From contig NZ_FUIA01000015.1 of the NCBI RefSeq assembly GCF_900163665.1, forward strand, positions 62,001 to 126,000: a DNA stretch of 64,000 bases, in the 5' to 3' direction. Source of the DNA: Frigoribacterium sp. JB110. GTDB taxonomy: Bacteria; Actinomycetota; Actinomycetes; Actinomycetales; Microbacteriaceae. Numbering within the stretch: position 1 is the first letter of the stretch; every line of letters begins with the position of its first letter. Shown piece by piece: positions 9,772 through 17,375 of the stretch. The notes under the pieces are model-generated. The model was not told the origin of the DNA, did not search any database, and saw only the letters and a list, made by a program, of their open reading frames with translations. The position numbers and the translations under genes were made by a program.

Positions 9772-11544
9772 ATGACCACTCCGATCAGCGACTACGCGCT
9801 CCTGGCCGATCTGCACACCGGCCCGCTCGTGTCCCGAGCGGGCAGCATCGACTGGCTGTGCCTGCCGAGATTCGATTCGGACGCTGTCTTCACGGCGCTC
9901 CTCGGCACGCCGGATGACGGGCGCTGGCTGATCGCGCCCCGCCGCGGCGAGGTGGTGGACCGATGGTACGAGGAGGGCACCTTCGTTCTCCGTACGAGAT
10001 GGCGGACGCCGACCGGGGAGGCGGAGACCGTCGAGTTCATGCCTGCTTCGGACGGCCGCGCCGACCTCGTGCGCGAGATCCGCTGCATCACCGGTGAGGT
10101 GACCGTCGACGTCGACCTCCGATTTCGCCCCGCCTACGGCGCCGCGACTCCGTGGGTGCGGAAAGTGCGTGCGCACGGCCAACAGTGTCTGATGGCGATC
10201 GCGGGCCCTGACGCGTACGTGCTGCGCGGCCCGCATCTGGAACCGGACGGTGCGCGCCACGGCGGCGCCTTCGCTCTCTCAGCCGGGCAGTCGCTCACGT
10301 GGGTGCTCACCTGGACTCCCTCACACGCTGAGCCTCCTGCCCCGATCGACGTGGACGCCGCTCTGGAGTCGACCAGGGAGTACTGGCACGACTGGAGCGA
10401 CCGCGTCACGACTCAGGGGCCGTGGGCGGAGGCGGTGCATCGATCGCTTCTGGTGCTGCGCGCGCTCACCCATGCCGACACCGGCGGCATCGTCGCGGCG
10501 CCGACGACCTCGCTTCCGGAAGAGGCGGGAGGCGAACGCAACTGGGACTACCGGTTCTGCTGGCTGCGCGACTCTGCGCTCACGCTCCAGGCTCTGCTCG
10601 TGCACGGGCGCACGCGAGGCGCGCTGCACTGGCGCAACTGGCTGCTGCGGGCGGTGGCCGGCGACCCGGAGGATCTCCAGATCATGTACGGCGTGGCGGG
10701 GGAGCGATCGCTGCCCGAGCGCACACTGGATCACCTTGTCGGCTACGCCGATTCGCGGCCGGTGAGGATCGGCAACGGGGCGGTCGAACAGTTCCAGGCG
10801 GATGTCGTCGGCGAGGTGATGATCGCGCTCGCCGAACTGCGCGACGCGGGCATCGACGAGGACGCCTTCTCCTGGCCGCTGCAGCGCAACATGCTCACCT
10901 ACGTCACCACGCACGCCGATCGCAAGGATCAGGGCCTGTGGGAGATGCGCGGCGACCCGCATCACTTCACACATTCGAGGGTGATGATGTGGGCCGGCCT
11001 CGACCGCGGCATCCGCGCGATCTCCGAACACGGGCTCGCGGGGCCGCTGGAGGAATGGACCCGGATGCGCGATGAGCTGCGCGATGAGATCCTCACTCGC
11101 GGCGTGAATTCGGTGACAGGCGGATTCACCCAGACCTACGACAACACAGAGGCGGACGCCTCCCTGCTGCAGATCCCGCAGACCGGGTTCGTCGCCTACG
11201 ACGACCCGCGCATGCTCGCGACGGTTGCACACATCGAGCGGGACCTCATGCGCGACGGGCTGCTGCTGCGCTACCGCACGACGGCGGGCACGGACGGGGT
11301 TGCGGGAGACGAGCATCCGTTCCTCGCCTGCAGCTTCTGGCTGGTGGAGCAGTACGCGAAAACCGGCCGGATGGACGAAGCGGTGTCGCTGATGGAGCGT
11401 CTCGTGGGCTGCGCCAGCCCACTCGGGCTCCTCGCTGAGGAATACGATCCCGTGAGCGGTCAGCTGATGGGCAACTTTCCCCAGGCGTTCAGCCATCTGA
11501 CACTGGTGCGCGCGGCTGACGCGCTTGCCGCCGCGACGCGCTGA
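9772..11544 (+). CDS. Glycoside hydrolase family 15 protein (glucoamylase/trehalase-like)
   Basis: A 590-residue cytoplasmic GH15 enzyme. Seen: the characteristic N-terminal DYALLADLHTGPLVSRAGSIDWLCLPRFDSDAVF, the (alpha/alpha)6 barrel core with ERNWDYRFCWLRDSA, which carries a catalytic-site Trp/Arg, then GLWEMRG, and the late FLACSFWLVEQYA. Actinobacterial proteins of this layout include alpha,alpha-trehalases as well as glucoamylase-like hydrolases, so trehalose or a short glucan is the likely substrate; the sequence alone does not decide. No signal peptide is seen. The start at ATG 9772 is preferred to GTG 9754. A strong terminator follows. Confidence 0.9.
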   Translation: MTTPISDYALLADLHTGPLVSRAGSIDWLCLPRFDSDAVFTALLGTPDDGRWLIAPRRGEVVDRWYEEGTFVLRTRWRTPTGEAETVEFMPASDGRADLVREIRCITGEVTVDVDLRFRPAYGAATPWVRKVRAHGQQCLMAIAGPDAYVLRGPHLEPDGARHGGAFALSAGQSLTWVLTWTPSHAEPPAPIDVDAALESTREYWHDWSDRVTTQGPWAEAVHRSLLVLRALTHADTGGIVAAPTTSLPEEAGGERNWDYRFCWLRDSALTLQALLVHGRTRGALHWRNWLLRAVAGDPEDLQIMYGVAGERSLPERTLDHLVGYADSRPVRIGNGAVEQFQADVVGEVMIALAELRDAGIDEDAFSWPLQRNMLTYVTTHADRKDQGLWEMRGDPHHFTHSRVMMWAGLDRGIRAISEHGLAGPLEEWTRMRDELRDEILTRGVNSVTGGFTQTYDNTEADASLLQIPQTGFVAYDDPRMLATVAHIERDLMRDGLLLRYRTTAGTDGVAGDEHPFLACSFWLVEQYAKTGRMDEAVSLMERLVGCASPLGLLAEEYDPVSGQLMGNFPQAFSHLTLVRAADALAAATR

Positions 11545-11590
11545 CCGATCGTCGAGCGACCGCCGCGGCGCACTCGTGCGCCGGATCGGA

Positions 11591-11637
11591 GAACGGGTGA
11601 TGCCCCGGCCCAAAAGGGTCCGGGGCATCACCCGTTC
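11591..11637. terminator. Bidirectional terminator between GH15 and alkaline phosphatase
   Basis: Perfect 18-bp arms (gaacgggtgatgccccgg / ccggggcatcacccgttc) with a nested ccc-aaaa-ggg at the tip. It lies between two convergent genes and suits both. Confidence 0.85.
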
Positions 11638-11669
11638 AGACTGTGGCGCGCTGCTGCGTCACCTGAGCA

Positions 11670-13598
11670 TCACTCGGATGCGGCGTTGCGCCTCAGTCGA
11701 GCAGCCACGAGCGCGCCGCCGCCGATCAGGAGGGCGCCGAGCGCAATCCCCACGGGCAGGATCGGGCTGTCCGCACCGGTGACGGCGAGTGCGTCAGCCG
11801 AGCTCTCGTCCGTCGTCGCGTCGCCGCTGGTGCCGTCGTTCTGGTCCTGGTCGTCGCCGGTCGTGCCGGATCCGTCCTGGTCGGTGCCGGTGTTGCCGTC
11901 CTGGTCGGTGCCGTCGGTCTGGTCGGTGTCGCCGTCCGTCTGGCTGCCGTCGGTCTGGTCGTCACCGTCGGTCTGGTCACCGCCGTCGGTCTGGTCGCCG
12001 CCGTCGGTCTGGTCCTCATCGTTCTGGTCTTCGTCCGCCGCGACCCATGCCTCTTCCAGGAGCCATGCGGGCAGCGTGATGTTGTCGAAGTACTCTCCGC
12101 GAATGGGGTCCAGGTCAGTGGCGAGTCCCGTGACCGTCTCGGCGCCGGCGCCCTTGTAGAAGAACGGCACGAGCTGGTTGGTGTGGTTGCCGCTGTTCCA
12201 GCTGTGTGCGGCGTCGACGGACTCGACCGGAGCGTAGGCCGGGCTCAAGGTGTCGGCAATCGGCGCAGGGGCCGTCTCGTCACTCGTCGTCTCCTCGACG
12301 TCGCCGTTCGGCTTCTGCACGGCGGGCTCGTTCGAACCCTGGACGTTCGCCTGCGCGGGCTCTCCTGCGCTGTCGGCCGTTGCCTGGTCGTTCGTGACCG
12401 GGGCGGTCTGCTCAGCGGCACCGGGAATGATGGCGCTGAAGTCGTCCTCGAGCTCACCGTAGAGGTAGCCCGTCTCGTGGTCGGCCGTGACGACGACGAG
12501 GGTGTCGTCCCAGCTCGAGTTGGTCTCGACCCAGTCGAGCACCGTGTCGACGGCGGCGTCGAAGTCGCGCATCTCCTCGATGGTGCGCTCCGAATCGTTC
12601 GCGTGGCCGGTCCAATCGATCGCGCCACCCTCGACCATCAGCGAGAAGCCCTCGTCGTTGTTGTCGAGAACGTTCAGCGCACCCGCCGTCATCGTCGGCA
12701 GGTCGACGACGTCGTTGAGGGCAGCGCTATCGCTGCGGCCCTGCTGCAGGGTCGATGCGACCTGAGCGACGCCGAAGATGCTCTCGGGGGTGTCGCCCGC
12801 TGTCAGAGCCTCGAAGTCCTCGTTCGTCTCGACGAGCGTGCGGTCGGTCTCGCCGTCCGCCAGCGCGTTCCAGTCCTCCTCCGAGATGTACGAGAAGTCG
12901 CCCTCGGCGAGCAGTTCGTTGTCGTCGGAGTAGAGCGGGTGCCCTGCGCCCATCACGACCTCGAGATCGCCGGTCACCTGCTGGTGCGCGATGTCGTGGT
13001 AGTTGTTGCGCGATTCGTTGTGCGCGGAGAACGCCGCCGGCGTCGCGTGCGAGTAAGGCACGGAGGAGACCACACCGGCCGACTTGCCGAGCGCGTGGGC
13101 GCGCTCCGACAGGTTCTCGAGGACGTTGCCGTCGGCATCGACGCCCAAACCGCCGTTGTACGTCTTCTCGCCGGAGGCCATGGCGGTTCCCGCTGCCGCA
13201 GAGTCCGTCGGGCTTTCCTTGTTCCACTCGAAGTCCGTCCACGACTCAGCCGGGTCGTACACGGGCCCGTCCACCCAGTGGGTCGACATGCCGAGGTGGC
13301 TCCACGACTGCCAGCCTTCCGCCGGGTCCGTGTTGTGGCCAGCCGGCTTCACCTTGTTGTCGCCGCCGCGATCCACCTGCCAGTGCACGTTGCCGGAGTC
13401 TTCGGCGTTCATCAGGTCGACCTGGTTGTACCCCATGCCGTCACCGATCATGATGATGACGTTCTTCGGCGTGACGTCACCGTCTGCCGCGGCCGCCGGC
13501 GAAGCCACGACCGCGCCTCCGATCAGCGTCAGCGTGAACGCACCGGCCATGGCCGGCTTTGAGAACTGCGAGAACCGCACGTGTTTCCCTCTCGTCAT
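11670..13598 (-). CDS. Secreted, probably wall-anchored alkaline phosphatase
   Basis: Releases phosphate from phosphomonoesters outside the cell. The 642 residues begin with a Sec signal peptide (cleavage near Ala38). The PhoA active site is present: Asp53 in IMIGDGMG, the nucleophile Ser133 in TDSAAAGTA, VEGGAIDWTGHAND, VTADHETG, and the late His in HTNQLVPFF. A low-complexity tail of repeated DQTDG units follows, then LAVTG (604-608), a hydrophobic helix and RLRRN: a class E-type (LAxTG) sortase signal. GTG 13580, six bases after agaggg, is an alternative and perhaps better start than ATG 13598. A candidate PHO box lies upstream. Confidence 0.93.
   Translation of the reverse strand: MTRGKHVRFSQFSKPAMAGAFTLTLIGGAVVASPAAAADGDVTPKNVIIMIGDGMGYNQVDLMNAEDSGNVHWQVDRGGDNKVKPAGHNTDPAEGWQSWSHLGMSTHWVDGPVYDPAESWTDFEWNKESPTDSAAAGTAMASGEKTYNGGLGVDADGNVLENLSERAHALGKSAGVVSSVPYSHATPAAFSAHNESRNNYHDIAHQQVTGDLEVVMGAGHPLYSDDNELLAEGDFSYISEEDWNALADGETDRTLVETNEDFEALTAGDTPESIFGVAQVASTLQQGRSDSAALNDVVDLPTMTAGALNVLDNNDEGFSLMVEGGAIDWTGHANDSERTIEEMRDFDAAVDTVLDWVETNSSWDDTLVVVTADHETGYLYGELEDDFSAIIPGAAEQTAPVTNDQATADSAGEPAQANVQGSNEPAVQKPNGDVEETTSDETAPAPIADTLSPAYAPVESVDAAHSWNSGNHTNQLVPFFYKGAGAETVTGLATDLDPIRGEYFDNITLPAWLLEEAWVAADEDQNDEDQTDGGDQTDGGDQTDGDDQTDGSQTDGDTDQTDGTDQDGNTGTDQDGSGTTGDDQDQNDGTSGDATTDESSADALAVTGADSPILPVGIALGALLIGGGALVAARLRRNAASE
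11911..12014. repeat. Coding tandem repeat (QTDG units) in alkaline phosphatase
   Basis: Degenerate 15-21-bp units built on gtcggtctggtc recur about six times; read on the minus strand they give DQTDG/GDQTDGD. They form an acidic spacer between the catalytic domain and the wall-sorting signal. Repeat number is likely to vary between strains. Confidence 0.85.
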
Positions 13599-13668
13599 TG
13601 TGGACCTGCTGTCTCGTAAGACGGTAGGGACGGCGGATGACGCGCGAGTGTCCGCGGCGGGGGCTCAT

Positions 13669-13717
13669 CTGAACAGTTCTCCCCAGGGACTTGAACGGAA
13701 GTTGAACATGCTGGAAC
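13669..13717 (-). promoter_or_regulatory. Candidate PHO box upstream of alkaline phosphatase
   Basis: On the plus strand TTGAAC occurs at 13691 and 13702, exactly 11 bp apart, with CTGAAC 22 bp before the first and TGGAAC at 13712. Read toward the phosphatase this is GTTCA repeated at 11-bp spacing, the arrangement of actinobacterial PhoP boxes. It lies about 70-120 bp upstream of the gene. Confidence 0.5.
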
Positions 13718-13870
13718 GCCTCGCCGAAGCGAGCCGCGCTGTCAGAGCAGGATGAGCGTCCGAGGACGGCGATGGTGGCACTGCCGTGTTCCGTGCTCGT
13801 GCTCGGCGGCGATTCCGGACGTCGCTCCGTGTAGGGAGGGCTCCTCGGCTGAGGCGAGCGAGCACGGCAG

Positions 13871-13882
13871 GGTACTAGTACC
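13871..13882. promoter_or_regulatory. Perfect 12-bp palindrome upstream of XRE gene
   Basis: ggtactagtacc lies 50 bp before the XRE start in an otherwise featureless 330-bp gap (13599-13931). It could be the regulator's own operator; that is inference from position only. Confidence 0.35.
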
Positions 13883-13931
13883 ACGGTGCAGATGCTTAGG
13901 ACTCAAGCCCTGCCTCCGGCATCATCGGAAG

Positions 13932-14240
13932 ATGGCCACGAAGCATTCGCCGGCCTCAGGGGAGGTCGGGCGCCGCATCGTGTGGTTCCGTCGCAGGGCC
14001 GGCGTGAGTGCACGGGCGCTCGCCGCATGCGCTGACATGGACCTGACGAACTATCAGCGCATCGAACGAGGGCGGGGCAACCCCACATTGTCCACGCTGC
14101 TTCAGATCGCGACGGCGCTCGAAGTCGACCTCAGTGCGCTCGTCACGGGACTTCGCCCGGAAGAGCTGCAGAACGGTCGCCTCCCGTACGGATACACCGA
14201 CATCCCCCGTCGGCGCAGGGGGCCGAACTCGACGTACTGA
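13932..14240 (+). CDS. XRE-family transcriptional regulator
   Basis: A 102-residue protein that is nearly all one Cro/C1-type helix-turn-helix: VGRRIVWFRRRAGVSARALAACADMDLTNYQRIERGRGNPTLSTLLQIATALEVDLSALVTGL. It ends in a basic tail, RRRRGP. No sensor or peptidase domain is attached. The ATG at 13932 is the only start that keeps the HTH near the N-terminus; ggaag abuts it, so initiation is not fully clear. It ends 51 bp before the 1013-residue gene, same strand, and may control it, although that gene has its own -10 box. Confidence 0.8.
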   Translation: MATKHSPASGEVGRRIVWFRRRAGVSARALAACADMDLTNYQRIERGRGNPTLSTLLQIATALEVDLSALVTGLRPEELQNGRLPYGYTDIPRRRRGPNSTY

Positions 14241-14279
14241 GGGGACATCTCCCCATCGAGCCGTGTCGCACGCTCCGGG

Positions 14280-14285
14280 TACGGT
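14280..14285 (+). promoter_or_regulatory. -10 box before the 1013-aa gene
   Basis: TACGGT ends 6 nt before the GTG at 14292, with no Shine-Dalgarno sequence, fitting a leaderless transcript. Confidence 0.45.
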
Positions 14286-14291
14286 TCTGGT

Positions 14292-17200
14292 GTGACGAGC
14301 GACCCAGAAACCGAACCGGAACCCGACTTCGAACACGCGGACATCGACCCGGGGAACATCGCCGGCTTCGCCGAGCGGCTCCTCGAACGCGACTGGAGCG
14401 ACGAGGATTTCGAAATCGACGGCGTGCAGGTGCAGACGAGTTCCGGCATCTGGGTGGTCATGCTCGGAGCGTACGTTCCTCCGGAGGGCGAGGCGACCGC
14501 CCAGGCGCAGGACGATGTGTCGGCCGCGCTGACGTGGGTCGAGGACGCGCGGCAGTCGGCGCAGCGCGCGTGGGGCGAACCGATGGTCAGAGAGCCCCAG
14601 GTCTCGGGCGACGACAACGCCCCCGAGGGCGTGGTCGACATGCTCCTGCTCACGCTCGGTTTGGAGAGTGCGGAGCTCTGGGATCGCGGCGCCCGATTCG
14701 TCGCGATGCTCACCGGCTGGCAGGGCGAGCCGGGAGAGAGCTCGCTCGTGCAGGCGATGCTGGTGCTGCCGCGGGAGATCGCGATGGGTGGACTGACGGC
14801 GACGCTGCCCGACGACGCGACCCAGCAGGAGCTGCTCATGCACGGCGAGACGCTGGGCGAACTGCACCGGCGCGCCGTGATCATGAGCACGTTGTTCGGC
14901 GGCGGAGAAGCGCGCCTGCACGGGGCGCCGATGCTTGCGACTCGATGCAACCTGCAGAGCAGGACCGGCGAGACGACAGTGTGGATCTTCACCGACGACG
15001 GCAGGGCCCTTCTGCTCATCCGGCATCCGGATGTCACGCTCGACGACGGCACAGACGAGGGCGAGCTCGCCGCGAGCCGTCGACTGCTCGACGGCGTACC
15101 GGACGACCTGCTCGCGTGCATCGCGGCGGCAGGCGAGCGCCCCGACGGCGCCGTCGCCCAGCATGCGCTCGAGTTCGGGCTGCTGGGTGACGCGCCGGTG
15201 CCGCGCATCACCGGGGCCTTCTGGTTCGACGGCACGACGTGGCGAGTGACCCGCGGTCTGCTCGAGATCGCCATTCGCGACGGGCTCGGCATGGACGATT
15301 TCGGCTTCCGGAGCACCGTGAGGCAGCCGTTCCGGCTCGGCGGCACCTTCGACGCCGACGTCCTGTCGCCGCACGGAGACTCCGACGAGGAGGTCGCCGA
15401 GCGCGCACAGGTCGAGCGGCTGTTCGCCGCATGTCCGTATCCGCCTGGCCCTCGCCCCGAGAACGACCGGCTCCTCGGCTATGCCGTGCCGCACTCCGGT
15501 AGGCGCGGCGCCATCGTCGATGACATCGAGCGCGTGTGCGAGCAGTGGTGGACGCACAGCGACGACGACGCGGGATGGAACGATCTCATGTTCAACGTCG
15601 GCGGCAGAACTCTCGACGGCGACGGCGGGCGCACACTGACCGCGATCCTCGCCGAGTCGGAGCAGTGGTACCTCGATGAGTTCGCCGCGTGGAGCGAAGG
15701 ACTGTTCGCGGTGATGAACGAGCGCTGGGGCGACGCGTTCCACATGGGCGTGCGCGACCGCTCCGGCGCCGTGCGACGTACGCCGGCGACGCGGGTGATG
15801 CGCGCGGCAGGCTTCGACGAAGCTCCGGGGTGGTGGGTGAACGGCCATGCGGTGATGCTGCTGGCAGGCGCGGCGAGCGAACGCTCCATCGGCGTACCCT
15901 CCGTGATGCTTTTGATCGCCAGGGCCGACGCGGTGCTCGATCCGATGGACGGAACGACCACCTGGGCGCTGCGCGGCAGGGCGCGGGTTCTCGGCTCGCT
16001 CGCAGGCCGCGAGAACGAACCGATCTCCTGGAACGGTCCCGCGCTGGTGGGCTCGGACATCGTGCCGGATGCGACGCGCGGCGGCATCCGCACGGAGTTC
16101 GCCACCTGGGCATGGCACTTCACCCACGACCGCCGCGGCGTGCTGCTGTCGTGCACGAACGAGTTCGCGCCGGATCTGACGGCCGACGATGCCTATGAGC
16201 GGAACGCCGAGCTGTTCGACGGCGTGCCGGAGGACCTGCTCTCGCTCGTGCTCGATCGCGATCCAGGCGGTCTGTACGACGTGGTGCGGCGCTCAGAAGA
16301 GACGGAGAACGAGAAGGCGGAGGGCGGCGCACTCGCGGCGGCGCAGAGCGTGCCGGTCGTGACCGGCGTGTACTGGAGCGACGGCACCGACTGGCGCGCC
16401 TCCGACGGACTGCTGCGCCGCGCACGCGCCACGGCCACTGACGGTGACCCGAACGGTAACCCGCTGGCGTGGATCACTTCCGCCGATACCGGTCTGAAGG
16501 CGCTGACCGAGGTGCTGTTCGCAGGCGACGGCTTCGACGATGACGTGTTCGCCGACGCGTCGTACACGGACTTCGTCTTCGGCAGGCCGGTCGATCCGGA
16601 TGCCGTCAAGGCAGCCAAGGACGCGGTCCCGCGTGTGCTGGATGCGCCGCGCGTGGGCTCGCTCAACGACCTGCTCGACGTCGTCTCGAGCGGACCGGGG
16701 AACCGATTCCTGCTCGACGCGGCGCTGAGCAACCCTGACCCCCGCAGTCGCCGCGAGATCGCCCTGTGGCTGCTCGAGGAGGGCGCCGATCCTTCGACGC
16801 AGCTGTCCTTCCTCACACCGGTGAACCTGCTGCTGGAGAACCGCACACTCGACGCGGGCGACGCGGTGCTGCTGCGCCGGCTCGTGGCCTCGGGCGCCGC
16901 CGTCGCGTCGACGACGTTCGGTGCGACGGCGGGCGGACACGCGCTGGTGCAGCTGTGCGACCTCGACGTCGACGAGGCCGAGCTCGAGCCGCTGTACGCG
17001 GCGATCCTCGACGGGCTTCGGCCGCAGACGAAACCGGAGGAGGAACCGTCCTCAGGTGGCGACGAAACGGGGGACAGGGAGCTGATGCAGATGATCGACG
17101 ATACGCTCCCTCCCGAGGAGTTCTCGCGCCTGCGCGCTCAGGCTGAGGACGCTGCGGTTGACTCGGCCGAGGCGACGAGAGAAGCGAGTGCCCCCGCCGA

Positions 17201-17333
17201 GCCGCTCCTCGACGTGCATGCACCCGCGCTCCGCGACGGCCGCAGCGTGCTCGACTACGTGTCGGAGGGGTCGTTCCCGCACGATCGCTCCCGTGCCGGG
17301 CTGCTGAGCCTCCTCGCGGAGCTGGCGTCCTGA
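14292..17333 (+). CDS. Large internally duplicated protein of unknown function, ankyrin-like tail
   Basis: 1013 acidic residues, no signal peptide, no membrane segment, no family recognised. It contains two copies of a ~385-residue unit: ITGAFWFDGTTWRVTRGLL (about 306) recurs as VTGVYWSDGTDWRASDGLL (about 690), and LLDGVPDDLLACI recurs as LFDGVPEDLLSLV. A segment near 90-160 (AQRAWGEP...RFVAMLTG) matches one near 475-530 (MNERWGDA...HAVMLLAGA). After the second unit, about 780-880, comes ankyrin-like sequence (REIALWLLEEGADPSTQLSFLTPVNLLLEN...LLRRLVASGA). The GTG start fits the -10 spacing. It sits after an XRE regulator and is convergent with a restriction-like gene, with which it shares a terminator. 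Confidence 0.8.
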   Translation: MTSDPETEPEPDFEHADIDPGNIAGFAERLLERDWSDEDFEIDGVQVQTSSGIWVVMLGAYVPPEGEATAQAQDDVSAALTWVEDARQSAQRAWGEPMVREPQVSGDDNAPEGVVDMLLLTLGLESAELWDRGARFVAMLTGWQGEPGESSLVQAMLVLPREIAMGGLTATLPDDATQQELLMHGETLGELHRRAVIMSTLFGGGEARLHGAPMLATRCNLQSRTGETTVWIFTDDGRALLLIRHPDVTLDDGTDEGELAASRRLLDGVPDDLLACIAAAGERPDGAVAQHALEFGLLGDAPVPRITGAFWFDGTTWRVTRGLLEIAIRDGLGMDDFGFRSTVRQPFRLGGTFDADVLSPHGDSDEEVAERAQVERLFAACPYPPGPRPENDRLLGYAVPHSGRRGAIVDDIERVCEQWWTHSDDDAGWNDLMFNVGGRTLDGDGGRTLTAILAESEQWYLDEFAAWSEGLFAVMNERWGDAFHMGVRDRSGAVRRTPATRVMRAAGFDEAPGWWVNGHAVMLLAGAASERSIGVPSVMLLIARADAVLDPMDGTTTWALRGRARVLGSLAGRENEPISWNGPALVGSDIVPDATRGGIRTEFATWAWHFTHDRRGVLLSCTNEFAPDLTADDAYERNAELFDGVPEDLLSLVLDRDPGGLYDVVRRSEETENEKAEGGALAAAQSVPVVTGVYWSDGTDWRASDGLLRRARATATDGDPNGNPLAWITSADTGLKALTEVLFAGDGFDDDVFADASYTDFVFGRPVDPDAVKAAKDAVPRVLDAPRVGSLNDLLDVVSSGPGNRFLLDAALSNPDPRSRREIALWLLEEGADPSTQLSFLTPVNLLLENRTLDAGDAVLLRRLVASGAAVASTTFGATAGGHALVQLCDLDVDEAELEPLYAAILDGLRPQTKPEEEPSSGGDETGDRELMQMIDDTLPPEEFSRLRAQAEDAAVDSAEATREASAPAEPLLDVHAPALRDGRSVLDYVSEGSFPHDRSRAGLLSLLAELAS

Positions 17334-17375
17334 GTGTGTCCGGTTCGCGCCGACGGCGCGAACCGGACACACTCA
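17331..17375. terminator. Bidirectional terminator containing both stop codons
   Basis: Perfect 21-bp arms (17331-17351 and 17355-17375) around a 3-nt loop. The first three bases are the TGA of the plus-strand gene and the last three are the TGA of the minus-strand gene, so the stem is exactly bounded by the two stops. Confidence 0.9.

Noticed and set aside
11911..12014. Regular short repeats resembling a CRISPR array
   Set aside because: Units are 15-21 bp without unique spacers and encode the DQTDG spacer of the phosphatase in frame.
12183..13562. A 459-codon plus-strand frame
   Set aside because: Antisense to the alkaline phosphatase, which has a full active site and signal peptide.
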